DNA of 64,000 nt, taken from Bolinopsis microptera. Its lineage: Eukaryota > Ctenophora > Tentaculata > Lobata > Bolinopsidae. Position numbers and translations under genes: made by a program. Positions 47,501 to 56,689 of this stretch are shown in pieces. The DNA is taken from the NCBI RefSeq assembly GCF_026151205.1, contig NC_087072.1, positions 18,956,103-19,020,102 on the forward strand, read 5' to 3'. Each line of letters opens with the position of its first letter. The first letter of the stretch is position 1. The notes beneath the pieces were generated by a model, which saw only the letters and a program-made list of their open reading frames with translations, was not told the origin of the DNA and ran no database searches.

Positions 47501-49289
47501 TCGAACGGGTTTAAAGTTGTTTTCATAGGAGAATAAGCAGTTTTCGAAGGGGATTCTGCAGGTGCAAGTCGCATTTCATCCGGACGATTAAACTTGTCGT
47601 TGTCTGAAACATCCTCATAACTTTCAAACTGGTCACTCGAGTAGTCACGTTCTGAAAAAATGTTACTAGCTCAATTGTATCCAGAAAATAGTGTTGTAAA
47701 TGTTGCAAAGTTATGTTACACCATAGTGCCGTGTCTGAAGCACTCTAAACAACCAGACTACAGCTGAATGGAGTGAGAAAAATGTATGTAAAACATTTGT
47801 AAAATCTATTTTGTCTGAACCAAAACACGGCGGTTAAACCATTATGACATTGGTGCCGACAAACCTGGAGCCAACTCTAAAAACTCACCGGAGGATTTAA
47901 CATCCTGAAGAATCTTATCGACTTCTTCTTCCACCTCGGACACCTTAACTTCACTAGGAGTCTCCTCGCTAGGGGTCTCCTCTTCTCTTATCACTGGAGA
48001 CTCGTTCTTCTCAAAATCTTCCTCCAGGGGCAGGTCTGCTATTGATGCTCCGGTGGCCATCAAGGTGTTGTCTTTAGGAAGACTACTCTCCATGAATGAC
48101 ACTGAGAAATATGTATTGATAGTTTGAGTTTAAGTTTGGGCAAATACCCTTCAAGGCAACTTTACAATTTGGCTAAAATCTGGCCAAGGCTCAAAAAATA
48201 GTTAATTTTACGTCAAAAACAACAAGCTACTTTTAACTCTGCTTCCCAACCATTAGTTAAAGAATTAAAAAAGGAGGTTTTTAGGTACCGGGCCATCCTG
48301 GTAACCTTGCTATGGGCTGTTCCCTGGCTTATGCAGGTCTAGTTTACCCATATTATATATAAAAAAGGAGCACATAAACGACATTTTTCTTGCTTGATAA
48401 AATATTTGTCCATTTTTATATTTCTCTTGTCAAATTCTAAAGCTTAATGTAGTAATATCACTGAGCACTCACCTTTATCCAGAAGGTTGGACTCTTTCAT
48501 GACAGAACTCGGGATAGCAAGAGATTCACTGAAATATTCATTGCAATTCATGAAATGAATTAACTATTTGCAGTATTGTAATATTTGACAAGAACAGTTT
48601 CTAGAAAGTAAAAATAATCACTGTTGTAGGTACTAGCAATTAAATGCATGAATTAAATAGCTTGACAATTTTTATAGCGTAATATTCTAAAACAATTACC
48701 ACAGAAATATTCAAACTCACTTTGGTGGTAGTTCAGCAGAGAGGCCTCTTTGAAAATTGACAATTTGATCCTCAACTTGCTTTTCAATGATATTCTTATC
48801 TCCAGAAACGTTGATGTCTGTACTTATATGCAATGATTTCATTCCTGCCATTAATTTTAAGGCCTCTGTATTCAGAGAGTCAGATTCTTGATGAACAGTC
48901 AGTTCATCTGAACTCTCTGAATCAGGATTGGAAGAGACCGGGTAATCTTCTGGATTCGGTAGAGGTGTGTCAACATGTGGTAAAGGAGTGTCTGAGTGTA
49001 TCTGCTCCTCGTGGGACATGGACTCTTCAGTTTCTGACATTACTTCTGCAATCGGATTGCGAGGTTGAAACTTTCCATCAAAAGACTTGTTCAAAAATGG
49101 CATAGGGGAGGCAGGACTTAGCATGCTTGTACTGCTACCAAGATCGGTTGTGATCTCGATATCAGTTGTTTTATTTCCGGCATCTTCGTCAACAGATTCA
49201 CTAGCCTCAAGGAATTGATCAACATCATCGAATGAACTGAGAAAGCTTTTCCGGTTATCTTTACTGCCATGGTTAACATCATCAGCCAT
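41587..49289 (-). CDS. CEP162: Centrosomal protein CEP162, 14 exons
   Basis: The exons are 49289-48721, 48528-48473, 48101-47889, 47651-47482, 47360-47128, 45789-45629, 45519-45406, 45098-44999, 44584-44304, 44203-44058, 43664-43440, 43332-42229, 42051-41920 and 41718-41587. All junctions have GT..AG and agree in phase, giving 1211 residues (human 1403). The N-terminal ~540 residues are acidic, serine-rich and disordered (FLSSFDDVDQFLEAS, YSSDQFESYEDVSD). From ~540 onward the protein is coiled coil. Family landmarks are GYQSENVKVYEEM, RHPDSITALIAA at ~847, and the C-terminal FQNEIDSIISLCMEL, then HGIVLP. CEP162 binds microtubules at centriole distal ends and helps build the ciliary transition zone, so this animal should make cilia. 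The ATG follows an AG acceptor by 7 nt. Intron 5 holds opposite-strand relics, and intron 8 a minisatellite. Confidence 0.9.
44735..44980. repeat. 12-bp minisatellite in CEP162 intron 8
   Basis: About 20 copies of GATACAACTAAG with rare variants (AACTTAG, AAAACTAAG). More homogeneous than the other arrays in the window. Confidence 0.95.
45862..46100 (+). mobile_element. RTE-like RT fragment in CEP162 intron 5
   Basis: The frame reads MEVHIQKANGAFHQLWIIW, then KTPTKIRIYKAAALTILLYG, then AEVWNTT, typical of the region distal to the RT fingers/palm in RTE-type LINEs. Truncated at both ends and opposite to CEP162. Confidence 0.75.
46287..47070 (+). pseudogene. MFS transporter copy (SLC22-like), intronless and frameshifted
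   Basis: Two frames on + join at about 46470. The first (46287-46475) has VPDFKVRLCKITLLK and NYHGLGTIFH, resembling the CPxLR..TL..YYG loop and helix of SLC22 transporters. The second, open to 47070, contains about five hydrophobic helices (WELLLLALGAGAAGV, VFTVIAETLVLSYAAIL, MLALWTGIASGISIIV, APPWIAVLSALVV) and the MATTYVMYDLRYFGSRM segment at the place of the GELYPTxxR motif. It lacks the N-terminal half and sits in CEP162 intron 5, antisense. A decayed retrocopy is most likely. A nested last exon using the CAG at 46492-46494 is the alternative. Confidence 0.45.
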
Positions 49290-49296
49290 CCTATTT

Positions 49297-49318
49297 CTGA
49301 AAATTATGAAATTTAGTG
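49297..49318 (-). promoter_or_regulatory. 3' splice acceptor 7 nt before CEP162 start
   Basis: The coding strand reads AATTTCATAATTTTCAG ending at 49297, then AAATAGG and the ATG at 49289. Confidence 0.55.
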
Positions 49319-49451
49319 ATTTATAAAAATTATGTTATTTTTTACATCAAATTCGAACCATGGCCATGGTTTGAGGTAAAACATGAAAACTTAATAGCAA
49401 ATGTTACCAACAGTAATTTAAGCCTAGTACAAGCAAAAAATCCCTGGCAGT

Positions 49452-49756
49452 CAGTGGCGTAACGAAGGGCCCCGCTGACCCTGCTGTGCGGGGGGCGCCA
49501 TCTTAGGGGGCGCAAAATCGTCGTTTGAAGGTGTGACAATTTTGAAAAACTTAACGAGGTACTAGCAAATCTGCGCGTTTTGCTCTAAAAACACACTTTT
49601 TTAGAGATTTTACCGGCGTATCCTCTAAAATCACCCAATTTGTTCAATTTTAGGGAGGGGTGCCAAAAGGGGAAGAGGCGCCAACAGGGGGCGCATTTTT
49701 GGGCGGGGGGGGGGGGGGGGGGGGGGGGGGCGCCAACAGGCAACATTACGCCACTG
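49452..49756. mobile_element. hAT-like MITE, complete, with 8-bp target duplication
   Basis: The termini are inverted (CAGTGGCGTAAC at the left, ..ATTACGCCACTG at the right). Flanks CTGGCAGT (49444-49451) and CTGGCAGC (49757-49764) match at 7 of 8 positions, the duplication length of hAT elements. The 305-bp body is non-coding, rich in GGGGCGC, and has a long G run at about 49706-49729. Confidence 0.8.
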
Positions 49757-49928
49757 CTGGCAGCAGGTTATAAAACAGAGGACTGATTATTTAGTTAATG
49801 ATAAGTTAACCTAAATAACCATTACTAATTACTGGTACCAAATGATAAAACCACTTCTAATAACAAATTATTAAAGGAATCTGTTGATCATACTCACTGT
49901 ACAATAGTGAACGATATAAAAGTTCGCA

Positions 49929-50361
49929 TGATTCAAATTCAGGCATTTTTTTTTATCTAGACACTTATTTTACTTCGGTGTATTCCAACAGCCACAATGT
50001 TACACAAGTGCAACCAGCCAATTACAGGAAGCCAAAGGATCTTTTTGGCCAGTGACGGTTAAGGTAGTGTGTACCATACTTTCTTCGTCCGAGACTTTGC
50101 TGCAATGTGCAGCTCCTCATTTAACCCTCACACCCGATTTCTCGAGTATTTGGCTGAGTAGACCGGGGGGCTGCATAGACCACTCATGATCCTTAGCTGA
50201 ACGTCGACGACGCTCACCCCACGACCAGGCAGTCAGTGGGTTTCGAACTCGCTACCTAACGATTGTAAGACAGGCGTTCTAACCAACTGCGCTACCTGGC
50301 CGTTAAATGATTCAAATTCAGGCATTTTTTTAAAAATCTAGACACTTATTTTACTTCGGTA
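49929..50361. repeat. ~52-bp direct repeats flanking a SINE
   Basis: ATGATTCAAATTCAGGCATT and the following 30 bp to TTACTTCGGT occur at 49929-49980 and again at 50308-50361, on either side of SINE copy 2. Too long for a normal target-site duplication. Confidence 0.75.
50048..50304 (-). mobile_element. tRNA-derived SINE, copy 2
   Basis: On the minus strand the head GGCCAGGTAGCGCAGTTGG has an A box, a Val-like anticodon loop CTTACAA, and the B box GAGTTCGAAACCC. A 7-bp acceptor stem can still be drawn, but the T stem is broken and spacing is wrong for a tRNA. The body matches copy 1 at 32512-32790. Confidence 0.8.
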
Positions 50362-50776
50362 GGGATACATAGAAGTAGAGATAATGCATAATCTTACTCC
50401 ATCTATTATGCACCGTGAAGTCACTGTATGTATGTATATATTTGTTTGCATTCAACCTTAAAGGGGAAGCTACATTGAGGGTTCATAAACTTCATACAAC
50501 TTTATGGAGGTTGGGCGGTTTGACAGATTTTGAATATTTCTATCATAATAGTAAGGTATGGTGCAAACTATTTTGTCTCCTGAACTTATCAACAAGTAAG
50601 ATTGCTTTTGTGGCTTCGTCTTCAAAGTGCTTCCGGGCTGCATGAATTACTGTTTCCACACCTCTTTGAAGGCCACCACACAGTTGTACAGGGTGCTGTG
50701 CTCTTGATAATGTCCTGATTCAACATGGTCATTGGAAAGTTATGGGCAAAAAACTGTTTTGGTCATGTGGCAGGCT

Positions 50777-51173
50777 AGCTCCACAGGAGGACCAAAGTGC
50801 AAAGAAACTGCTGCTAACTGCTGCTAACTGCTGCTAACTGCTGCTAACTGCTACTAACTGCTGCTAACTGCTGCTAACTGCTGCTGTCGCGCGCGCGCCA
50901 TTTGCAGCAGTTAGCAGTAGTTAGCAGCAGTCAGCAGCAGTCAGCAGCAGTTAGTAGCAGTTAGCAACAGTTAGCAGCAGTCAGCAGCAGTTAGCAGCAG
51001 TCAGCAGCAGTTAGCAGCAGTCAGCAGCTTAACGGGTGATACTCGTAAAATATCTGTTCCATATATCGGAGGACCGTCGACGAGTCCAACTCGGCGCGCG
51101 TCCTGGTAGGTTGTAAACCTACAATCAGCAGCAGTTAGCAGCAGTTTCTTTGCACTTTGGTTCTCCTGTGGCT
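50777..51173. mobile_element. Foldback element with 10-bp repeat arms
   Basis: The outer inverted ends share CCACAGGAG.ACCAAAGTGC then AAAGAAACTGCTGCTAACTG. The left arm is eight units of ACTGCTGCTA. The inner arm is the complementary AGCAGCAGTT/AGCAGCAGTC series. The core is GTCGCGCGCGCGCCA, followed further in by the structured element at 51029-51125. No coding sequence. Confidence 0.8.
51029..51125 (+). other. Structured ~97-nt dispersed element, copy A (inside foldback)
   Basis: Nearly identical to 54361-54458 except for one AT-rich hairpin. Potential hairpins are ACGGGT-GAT-ACTCGT (one G.T), an AT-rich stem, CGACGAGT-CCA-ACTCGGCG nested in AGGAC..GTCCT, and GTAGGTT-GTA-AACCTAC. Function unknown. 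Confidence 0.6.
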
Positions 51174-51289
51174 TTAGTTAAACACAAATTCTTCACCTAA
51201 ACATGTGCTTTCGCGCCACTGCGGGCGGGCGGATGCAATACTATATTATACTGCAAGCGCAAGGGCTCTGGATAGAGCAACTGCAACAC

Positions 51290-51655
51290 AAATTCGATTG
51301 TTTAGGGCTCGGGTTAGGGTTGTGGTTAGGGTTATATAGCATAGATAGCTTCAGGGTTATGGTTATATATATATATATAAAACCGTTTTATTCAGCTGTA
51401 AAACCAAAAAAACCAAAGTCATTTGATAATTTTTGGGAGAGCAAACTATTACAAGCCCTTTTCACCGGCTTTTACTAAATCGCTCGCCCAAAGATTTCAC
51501 GTGACATTGGATTTTTTGGTTTTGCAGCCGTACAAAACGGTTTTACATAAACCCTAATCCCAACCCTAACCCTAACAACCATAACCCTGAAGCTATCCAT
51601 AATCTTAACCACAACCCTAACCCTAACCCGAGCCCTAAATAATCGAATTCACGTT
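51290..51655. repeat. Inverted repeat with telomere-like GGGTTAGGGTT arms
   Basis: The left arm 51290-51415 and right arm 51519-51655 are inverted copies. Shared landmarks are ATTCGATT.TTTAGGGCTC, GGGTTAGGGTT, ATAGCTTCAGGGTTATGG and AAAACCGTTTT. The centre has an (AT)n run and AT-rich spacer. Confidence 0.75.
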
Positions 51656-51810
51656 TTACTACCCTGTCACGTGACCAAAACGGTTTTTGCCAATAACTCT
51701 CCAGGGAAGCATTTTAACCCTACGTCATGGGGGTTGATTCGGAATCTGCGTCCAAAAATGCACCGATCCAGATCACTTTCATGCTTAAAGGGCCTTGTTG
51801 TTGAACTCCG
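51620..51810 (-). repeat. Dispersed repeat with GGGTTAGGGTT tail, copy 2
   Basis: Reverse complement of the 2396-2585 repeat, overlapping the right arm of the inverted repeat. The two therefore form one composite family. Confidence 0.7.
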
Positions 51811-52184
51811 CGCGCGCTGATCATTAGTTCATTGTATTTCATTCGCAATTAATAATTTGCACGCTTCAAACATTCCAAAAATGCAATTGCACCACGTAAT
51901 ACAATTTAGCCAATCAGAAAACAAGAGTCCGCAAAGTTAAAGCTGCACACTTTTATATTATAAGGTCCAAAATGAGACCTTTCGCGATAATTCAAAAATC
52001 TACGTTGTCTTGAATTTTCCTCCTGGGGAGGAAACGCTATTTTTACAAAGCGAACATTTTGTTGAAAACCAGACGTTTCTATCTCTTTTATTTTCGAAGT
52101 TAGGCACCTACCAGTAAGGACGTAACGTTTCCTGGGGATTATAAGGGAGTCATACAAAGTGCAATGTGCATGTAGCAACTTGGA

Positions 52185-52270
52185 TTGTAGCGCGATGCAC
52201 TACTGGGTCGCGCGCGCGCATCCAATAATGCTTCTCGCAGATCATCGGCGAGATGCGAAGGATTGACATC
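52185..52270. repeat. GC-rich dispersed repeat, copy 2
   Basis: Near-identical to 1550-1638. Followed by a run of short structured sequence and the hairpin at 52335. Confidence 0.7.
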
Positions 52271-52334
52271 ATGAATCAACAACTTGGAGGACTTCGCCGC
52301 TTCGACGCGAACTAGTATTCTTGCTTCGCATCGA

Positions 52335-52367
52335 AGATCGTTGCTCTGCTTTGCAGAGCAACGATCT
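52335..52367. repeat. Perfect 15-bp hairpin, 3-nt loop
   Basis: AGATCGTTGCTCTGC, TTT, GCAGAGCAACGATCT. No T run follows, so it is not terminator-like. It could be a stem of a folded RNA or a microsatellite-derived palindrome. Confidence 0.8.
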
Positions 52368-52389
52368 CTATGGGTTGACATCTGTTAAG

Positions 52390-54350
52390 TGGCGTACTCG
52401 GATTTCAGCACGACAACTTACTTAACAGCCTATTTACTGCTCCAATTTTCCAGGACTTCTAGAGATTATTTATTTATTATATTTCATTAAATTGTGATGG
52501 TATTAATTTAACTACGTATAATGGGCTCCTTTTAACTAGAGTATGGATATTCAGGTTCCGATATTATGGAATACCTCCCGGTTTGAGACTAACTCAGGGC
52601 ACAGTTCAAACCCAAACTCTCAGTGTACAATGGCAGATTTATGACAGGAATTTATGTTATGATTATGGACTTCGATCTTTTAGGTTAATTTATATCTAGA
52701 GTTTTAACTTCTAACTTTTAGATGAATTTATATCTGGAAGATAACCAATTGAAACAAGTAAATGAAAATCATGAAAAAGGTATATAAAAATACAATCACT
52801 AATGAGTCGAACAAACAGCACTTAGTAAAGTCTGTACCCTAAATCCGCTCAGTAACTGTGACGATGATCGATGGTGCGTAGTATTAGTATAACGGGATGG
52901 CTGGCTCTCTCTCTCTCTCTAGTACAGTGGACGGGTAGCTGCTATATCATGGCTACGTTCCTTCAATGCTGCAACGAGGGCAGAATCCGTGGGAGGGGGA
53001 ATGTCCTAAAAGGGACAAATTATTAGCAAGTGACGAATTGATTAATGACAATAATACGTTAATTAAACAAGATAAAGTTAAATAGAGTAAACTGTAGAAT
53101 ATGAAATATGTAAGAACGTATCAATTAATCCTCAATGACTTACGAGATAATAAGGTAGGTGCTGCTAAGGTTGGGACAAGCAGGTAGGTTAGGATAGGGC
53201 TCACCCACAATATTACCTAGGAATGACGAACCTATTAGAATTCAATTACTAACCTATCGGGAATGACTTTAGTATTACGAACAATGTGAATCAATAATTG
53301 GGAATAACATTGCAATGAACAACATCTAACTAATGGTTTAATAATTATAAAACTATACCTCGAGGAACAAACTTCCTAGCCTATCAGGAATTGAACAGAA
53401 GCGACGGGAACCAATTGCAATGATCTGGCATGACGTTAGGAAAATCTGGTGAACAACAACGGATAAGTATTTACCCGCATATTATACACAGAACTTGAAC
53501 TCATGGATTTAATCTTAACCTAATTATGCATGATATTGATACAGTCTTAGGAACAAAATACTAAGGTCAATGATTTAAAATAAAGAACTACAAACCTATT
53601 TATGAATCTAGTGACGTGGGAGAAAGCGCAGCATTCTAACATCCCGGGCCGTGTAGGGAAAACCAATCATAGGAGAGGCGGTCGGGAAAAGGCTAAAGGC
53701 AGACGGCAGTGAGAATCTTATGTGTTCCTCTTTATATAATATAGTCCTTCTTGTTCGTTGGAAGAGGAGTTCCAGTGGAAGAGGTGGTAGCGCGTTATCC
53801 AGGTCACAAACAAACAGGTTATTGCAAACAGGTTATTGCAAACAAACAGATTATTATACAAACACCGGTTTTTAAAAACTGGTTACATATCAATTCCAAT
53901 AAATGAATATCTTGTTAAGTGATAAAGTTTATAAACAATAAAGTGTCCTTTTTATGCCAATTTCTCTTATCAAACCTTTTTTTGTAACTTTCAAATGCTT
54001 ATCGCAAATCTAATTCACATGTAATAACAAATCGAATTTACACTAACGGCATTACCTGGAATCAACTTAACTTCCGACATACTTCATGCCTACATAACAA
54101 CATCGTCAATCAAGTAGCAACAGTCACCTAACCATGACCATAAGCTTTCGCGCTTGTTTCACAAGCGCCACAGCATAGCAATGACATGGCTTTGGTTACT
54201 GGTTAGCATATATATGATATATAGAGCAAACGTGAATTTTTCCTCTACTTCAAAAAGAATAATATGGAAGCAAATAATCTTAAATTGAACGATTTCCCAA
54301 TTCCCATAAAATTTTTGCGTCGTCGAGACACGTCGAATGAGTGTCGTTCG
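52390..54350. other. No recognised gene
   Basis: AT-rich. Contains a short (CT)n run at about 52908-52921, three units of CAGGTTATTGCAAA at about 53814-53850, and the 8-bp hairpin GCGCTTGT-TTC-ACAAGCGC at about 54150-54170. That hairpin recurs in weaker form at 54490-54510. Confidence 0.45.
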
Positions 54351-54360
54351 CTTGTATTAT

Positions 54361-54458
54361 TTTAACGGGTGATACTCGTAAAATATTTGTTCTGCAAATA
54401 TTAGGACCGTCGACGAGTCCAACTCGGCGCGCGTCCTAGTAGGTTATAAACCTACAAG
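54361..54458 (+). other. Structured ~97-nt dispersed element, copy B
   Basis: Same element as 51029-51125. The second hairpin here is AATATTTG-TTCTG-CAAATATT, whereas copy A has ATATCTG-TTC-CATATAT, so pairing is largely kept despite base changes. Confidence 0.6.
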
Positions 54459-54466
54459 TATTATTA

Positions 54467-54566
54467 TTCACATAGCCATGATCGAGACTACGCTTGTTTC
54501 ACAAGTATGATAGACCTCCTTCGACGGTCGCGCTACTGCAAGCGAGAGGGCTCTGGTTAGAACAAT
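54467..54566. repeat. Third copy of the 1.79-2.0 kb structured repeat
   Basis: Starts TTCACATAGCCATG and ends GAGGGCTCTGGTTAGAACAA, with a different middle containing CGCTTGTTTCACAAG. Lies 8 bp after structured element copy B. Confidence 0.7.
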
Positions 54567-54569
54567 ATT

Positions 54570-55620
54570 GTTACGTAATATGTATAAGCAATTATTTGGG
54601 GATTTTTACAGACGTATGGAAAATAATAACGCGCGCGCGTGTTATAATCATGCATTAGCTAGGCCGGCCGGTTATGAGATGGTGCGTGCGCGGCGCCAAG
54701 TCTAGATTTGCATATTATAAAATTGATTGGAGTTCGCGCTCAGTACATAAATAGATCATTGGCTGACATATAGGAAAACGGACCACAGGACTTCATAGTT
54801 CATCAATTGGGATGTTGTAAATACATTCATCCAAGCTTTGGATACCCAGGGGCTCTTTTAGCTCATTTTGCCAAGCATAGCTATTGCACATGCTGAATGC
54901 TGATCAAACAGAATATACTGGCATACAGTATTACGGTCTCAACTTCATCTGAAATATCATGTAATTTTGACGGATTTCAAAACTTTAAGACGACTTGGGG
55001 AACTCGCCAACAGGAGCTGCTCTTAGATTCCATGATAAAATTTATTTTAGTTTTCAACAAAAATCCACGCAATCTGTTCAACAGGAATCAAGCATACATT
55101 TGTATTTGTCAGTTTTCGCTCTTTTCAGTGGGTCGTCCATGATTTATCTACAGTGGACGAAATCAGTCTCCACTCAGTTAAAAACTAGAGTCGAGACTCT
55201 CATTTTGTCATCCGTTGATATAAAAAGAAATCATAAGTCAAGTATATGGGCTCTCGAAAAGCTGAAGCATTAAAATATGATGGATCTTACAAAAACGGTT
55301 CGTTCATTTGGCAAACTTACAGGAGAATATCCAAGAAAGACACGAGAATTATAGCAACTTTGATTTTGAACTATGATTAAATTTAAAAGACATACTTAAT
55401 CAAATAATCAACCAAAATTAATGAAATCAAATCCTATAAATTCGTTTCGTGATAGTTTTACAAGAAGATGCAATGGGTCGAGTGGAAAATACAAAAAAAT
55501 CGTGAAAAAATTTGACTGTTTAGCATTAAATAAAGCTAGATGTAGAATACTAAATAAATAACATAAGCGTAGTAAAATAAGAGTTTTATCCAAACAGAAA
55601 CAATCTAAAGGAACTAAAAC
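54570..55620. other. No recognised gene
   Basis: CG-rich (CGCGCGCG, GGCCGGCCGG) near 54630-54700, then AT-rich 3' flank of the minus-strand gene that ends at 55626. Confidence 0.4.
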
Positions 55621-55625
55621 TAGTC

Positions 55626-55877
55626 CTAAACTTTGGTAACAGCTCCATGACCATCGTCTCCATCATTGTCAGATGATATCAGGGCCTCGCTCTCGCCAGG
55701 GAAGTCGTGATCTGATTCCGCATCCGATTCTTTGTCGGACTCCACAATACGCTTTATGGACCTATCTGACCGTCTTCTCGGTGACGACCTGCCAGAGCTC
55801 TCTGACACTCTATTCAGGGGCCGGAACATTGGAGGTGTCGGTTTGTCTCTCTGTTCTTCGTTGGTTATTGCAGTTGC
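55626..55877 (-). CDS. Last exon of an unidentified gene, PDZ-ligand-like C-terminus
   Basis: An acceptor CATCACCTCAG is followed in phase 0 by 83 codons and TAG. The segment is hydrophilic and disordered: a basic/serine part (SSGRSSPRRRSDRSIKRI), then an acidic part (ESDKESDAESDHDFPGESEA), ending HGAVTKV. The final T-K-V fits a class I PDZ ligand (S/T-x-hydrophobic), which is common at the cytoplasmic tails of membrane proteins. Codon use and the splice site support a real exon. The rest of the gene should lie upstream on the minus strand, beyond or between the arrays at 56.7-64 kb, but no further exon was recognised. The protein family is unknown. Confidence 0.6.
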   Translation of the reverse strand, partial: ATAITNEEQRDKPTPPMFRPLNRVSESSGRSSPRRRSDRSIKRIVESDKESDAESDHDFPGESEALISSDNDGDDGHGAVTKV

Positions 55878-55879
55878 CT

Positions 55880-56685
55880 GAGGTGATGAGGATATTAGTT
55901 ATTTTTATCTTTTATATCAAACAAAGCTATGACAGAGAGTCCAGATGAACAATGTTATTGAATAATTTTATTTGCTTCAAAAGGAAGGGAAAAAAAACCA
56001 TAACTTCGTAAAATTTATGCTAATTGGTGGTGAAATAACAAACCACCGCTTGTAACAAGTGAGAGTCCCAGATGCTGAGCGAGATATTATATGATAATAA
56101 GTTATACTTTGAATGACAGATAAGATCAGAACATTGAAAATCAAATTTCACGTTATTAGACAAAATCAAGACAGTGTTAAGGGTGTTATTAATTTTATGA
56201 TCGTATCCTTTGAGTCCCTCAAGATTTAATGCAAAAGTCGATCAAAAGTCGGTTTTGCATGCACTCAATTGGTCTACAGAGTACAGACCACAATATGATC
56301 TGTAAACCATCACATGCCTCTAACATTTAAAAAGAAAACACACATAAATCAACGAATCAATGAATAAAATTGTTACACCTGCTTAACTGTGTGTTAGGCT
56401 CAGGGAGATAGTTGAAAGAAGGAGATTTTATGTTAAAGATTGAGTTTTATGAAGTGCTTTTTGTTAAAAACAGCTGCTTTTTTAACGAGGAATGCTCAAA
56501 GAAAGATGATTTTTATGGAACATCGAGAAAATTTTGTAAGAAATGCTTTAAAGCCTTTTTAAAGAGGTTAAGGTTAAGACTATGTTCAATGGATAAAGAA
56601 TTGTGCAGCAAATGTTTTGTGCATTGTACCAGGAAGATCAAAATAAAATGGGCTCACTTCAGCCCTACTTCACGTTATCCGCCGC
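55880..56685. other. Probable intron of the minus-strand gene
   Basis: AT-rich. The plus-strand opening at 56412-56705 (cysteine- and lysine-rich) has no splice or homology support. Confidence 0.35.
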
Positions 56686-56689
56686 GTTC

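Noticed and set aside
50240-50304. Functional tRNA-Val gene on the minus strand
   Set aside because: An A box, B box and 7-bp acceptor stem can be drawn, but the T stem is broken, spacing is off, and the sequence continues into a body shared with 32.5-32.8 kb, so it is a SINE head.
51029-51125. Active hammerhead ribozyme
   Set aside because: GACGAGTCC and GCGTC look suggestive, but the invariant CUGANGA and GAAA core nucleotides are not present on either strand.
51300-51650. True telomere
   Set aside because: Only two or three GGGTTA units occur per arm, in inverted orientation and interrupted. This is an interstitial repeat.
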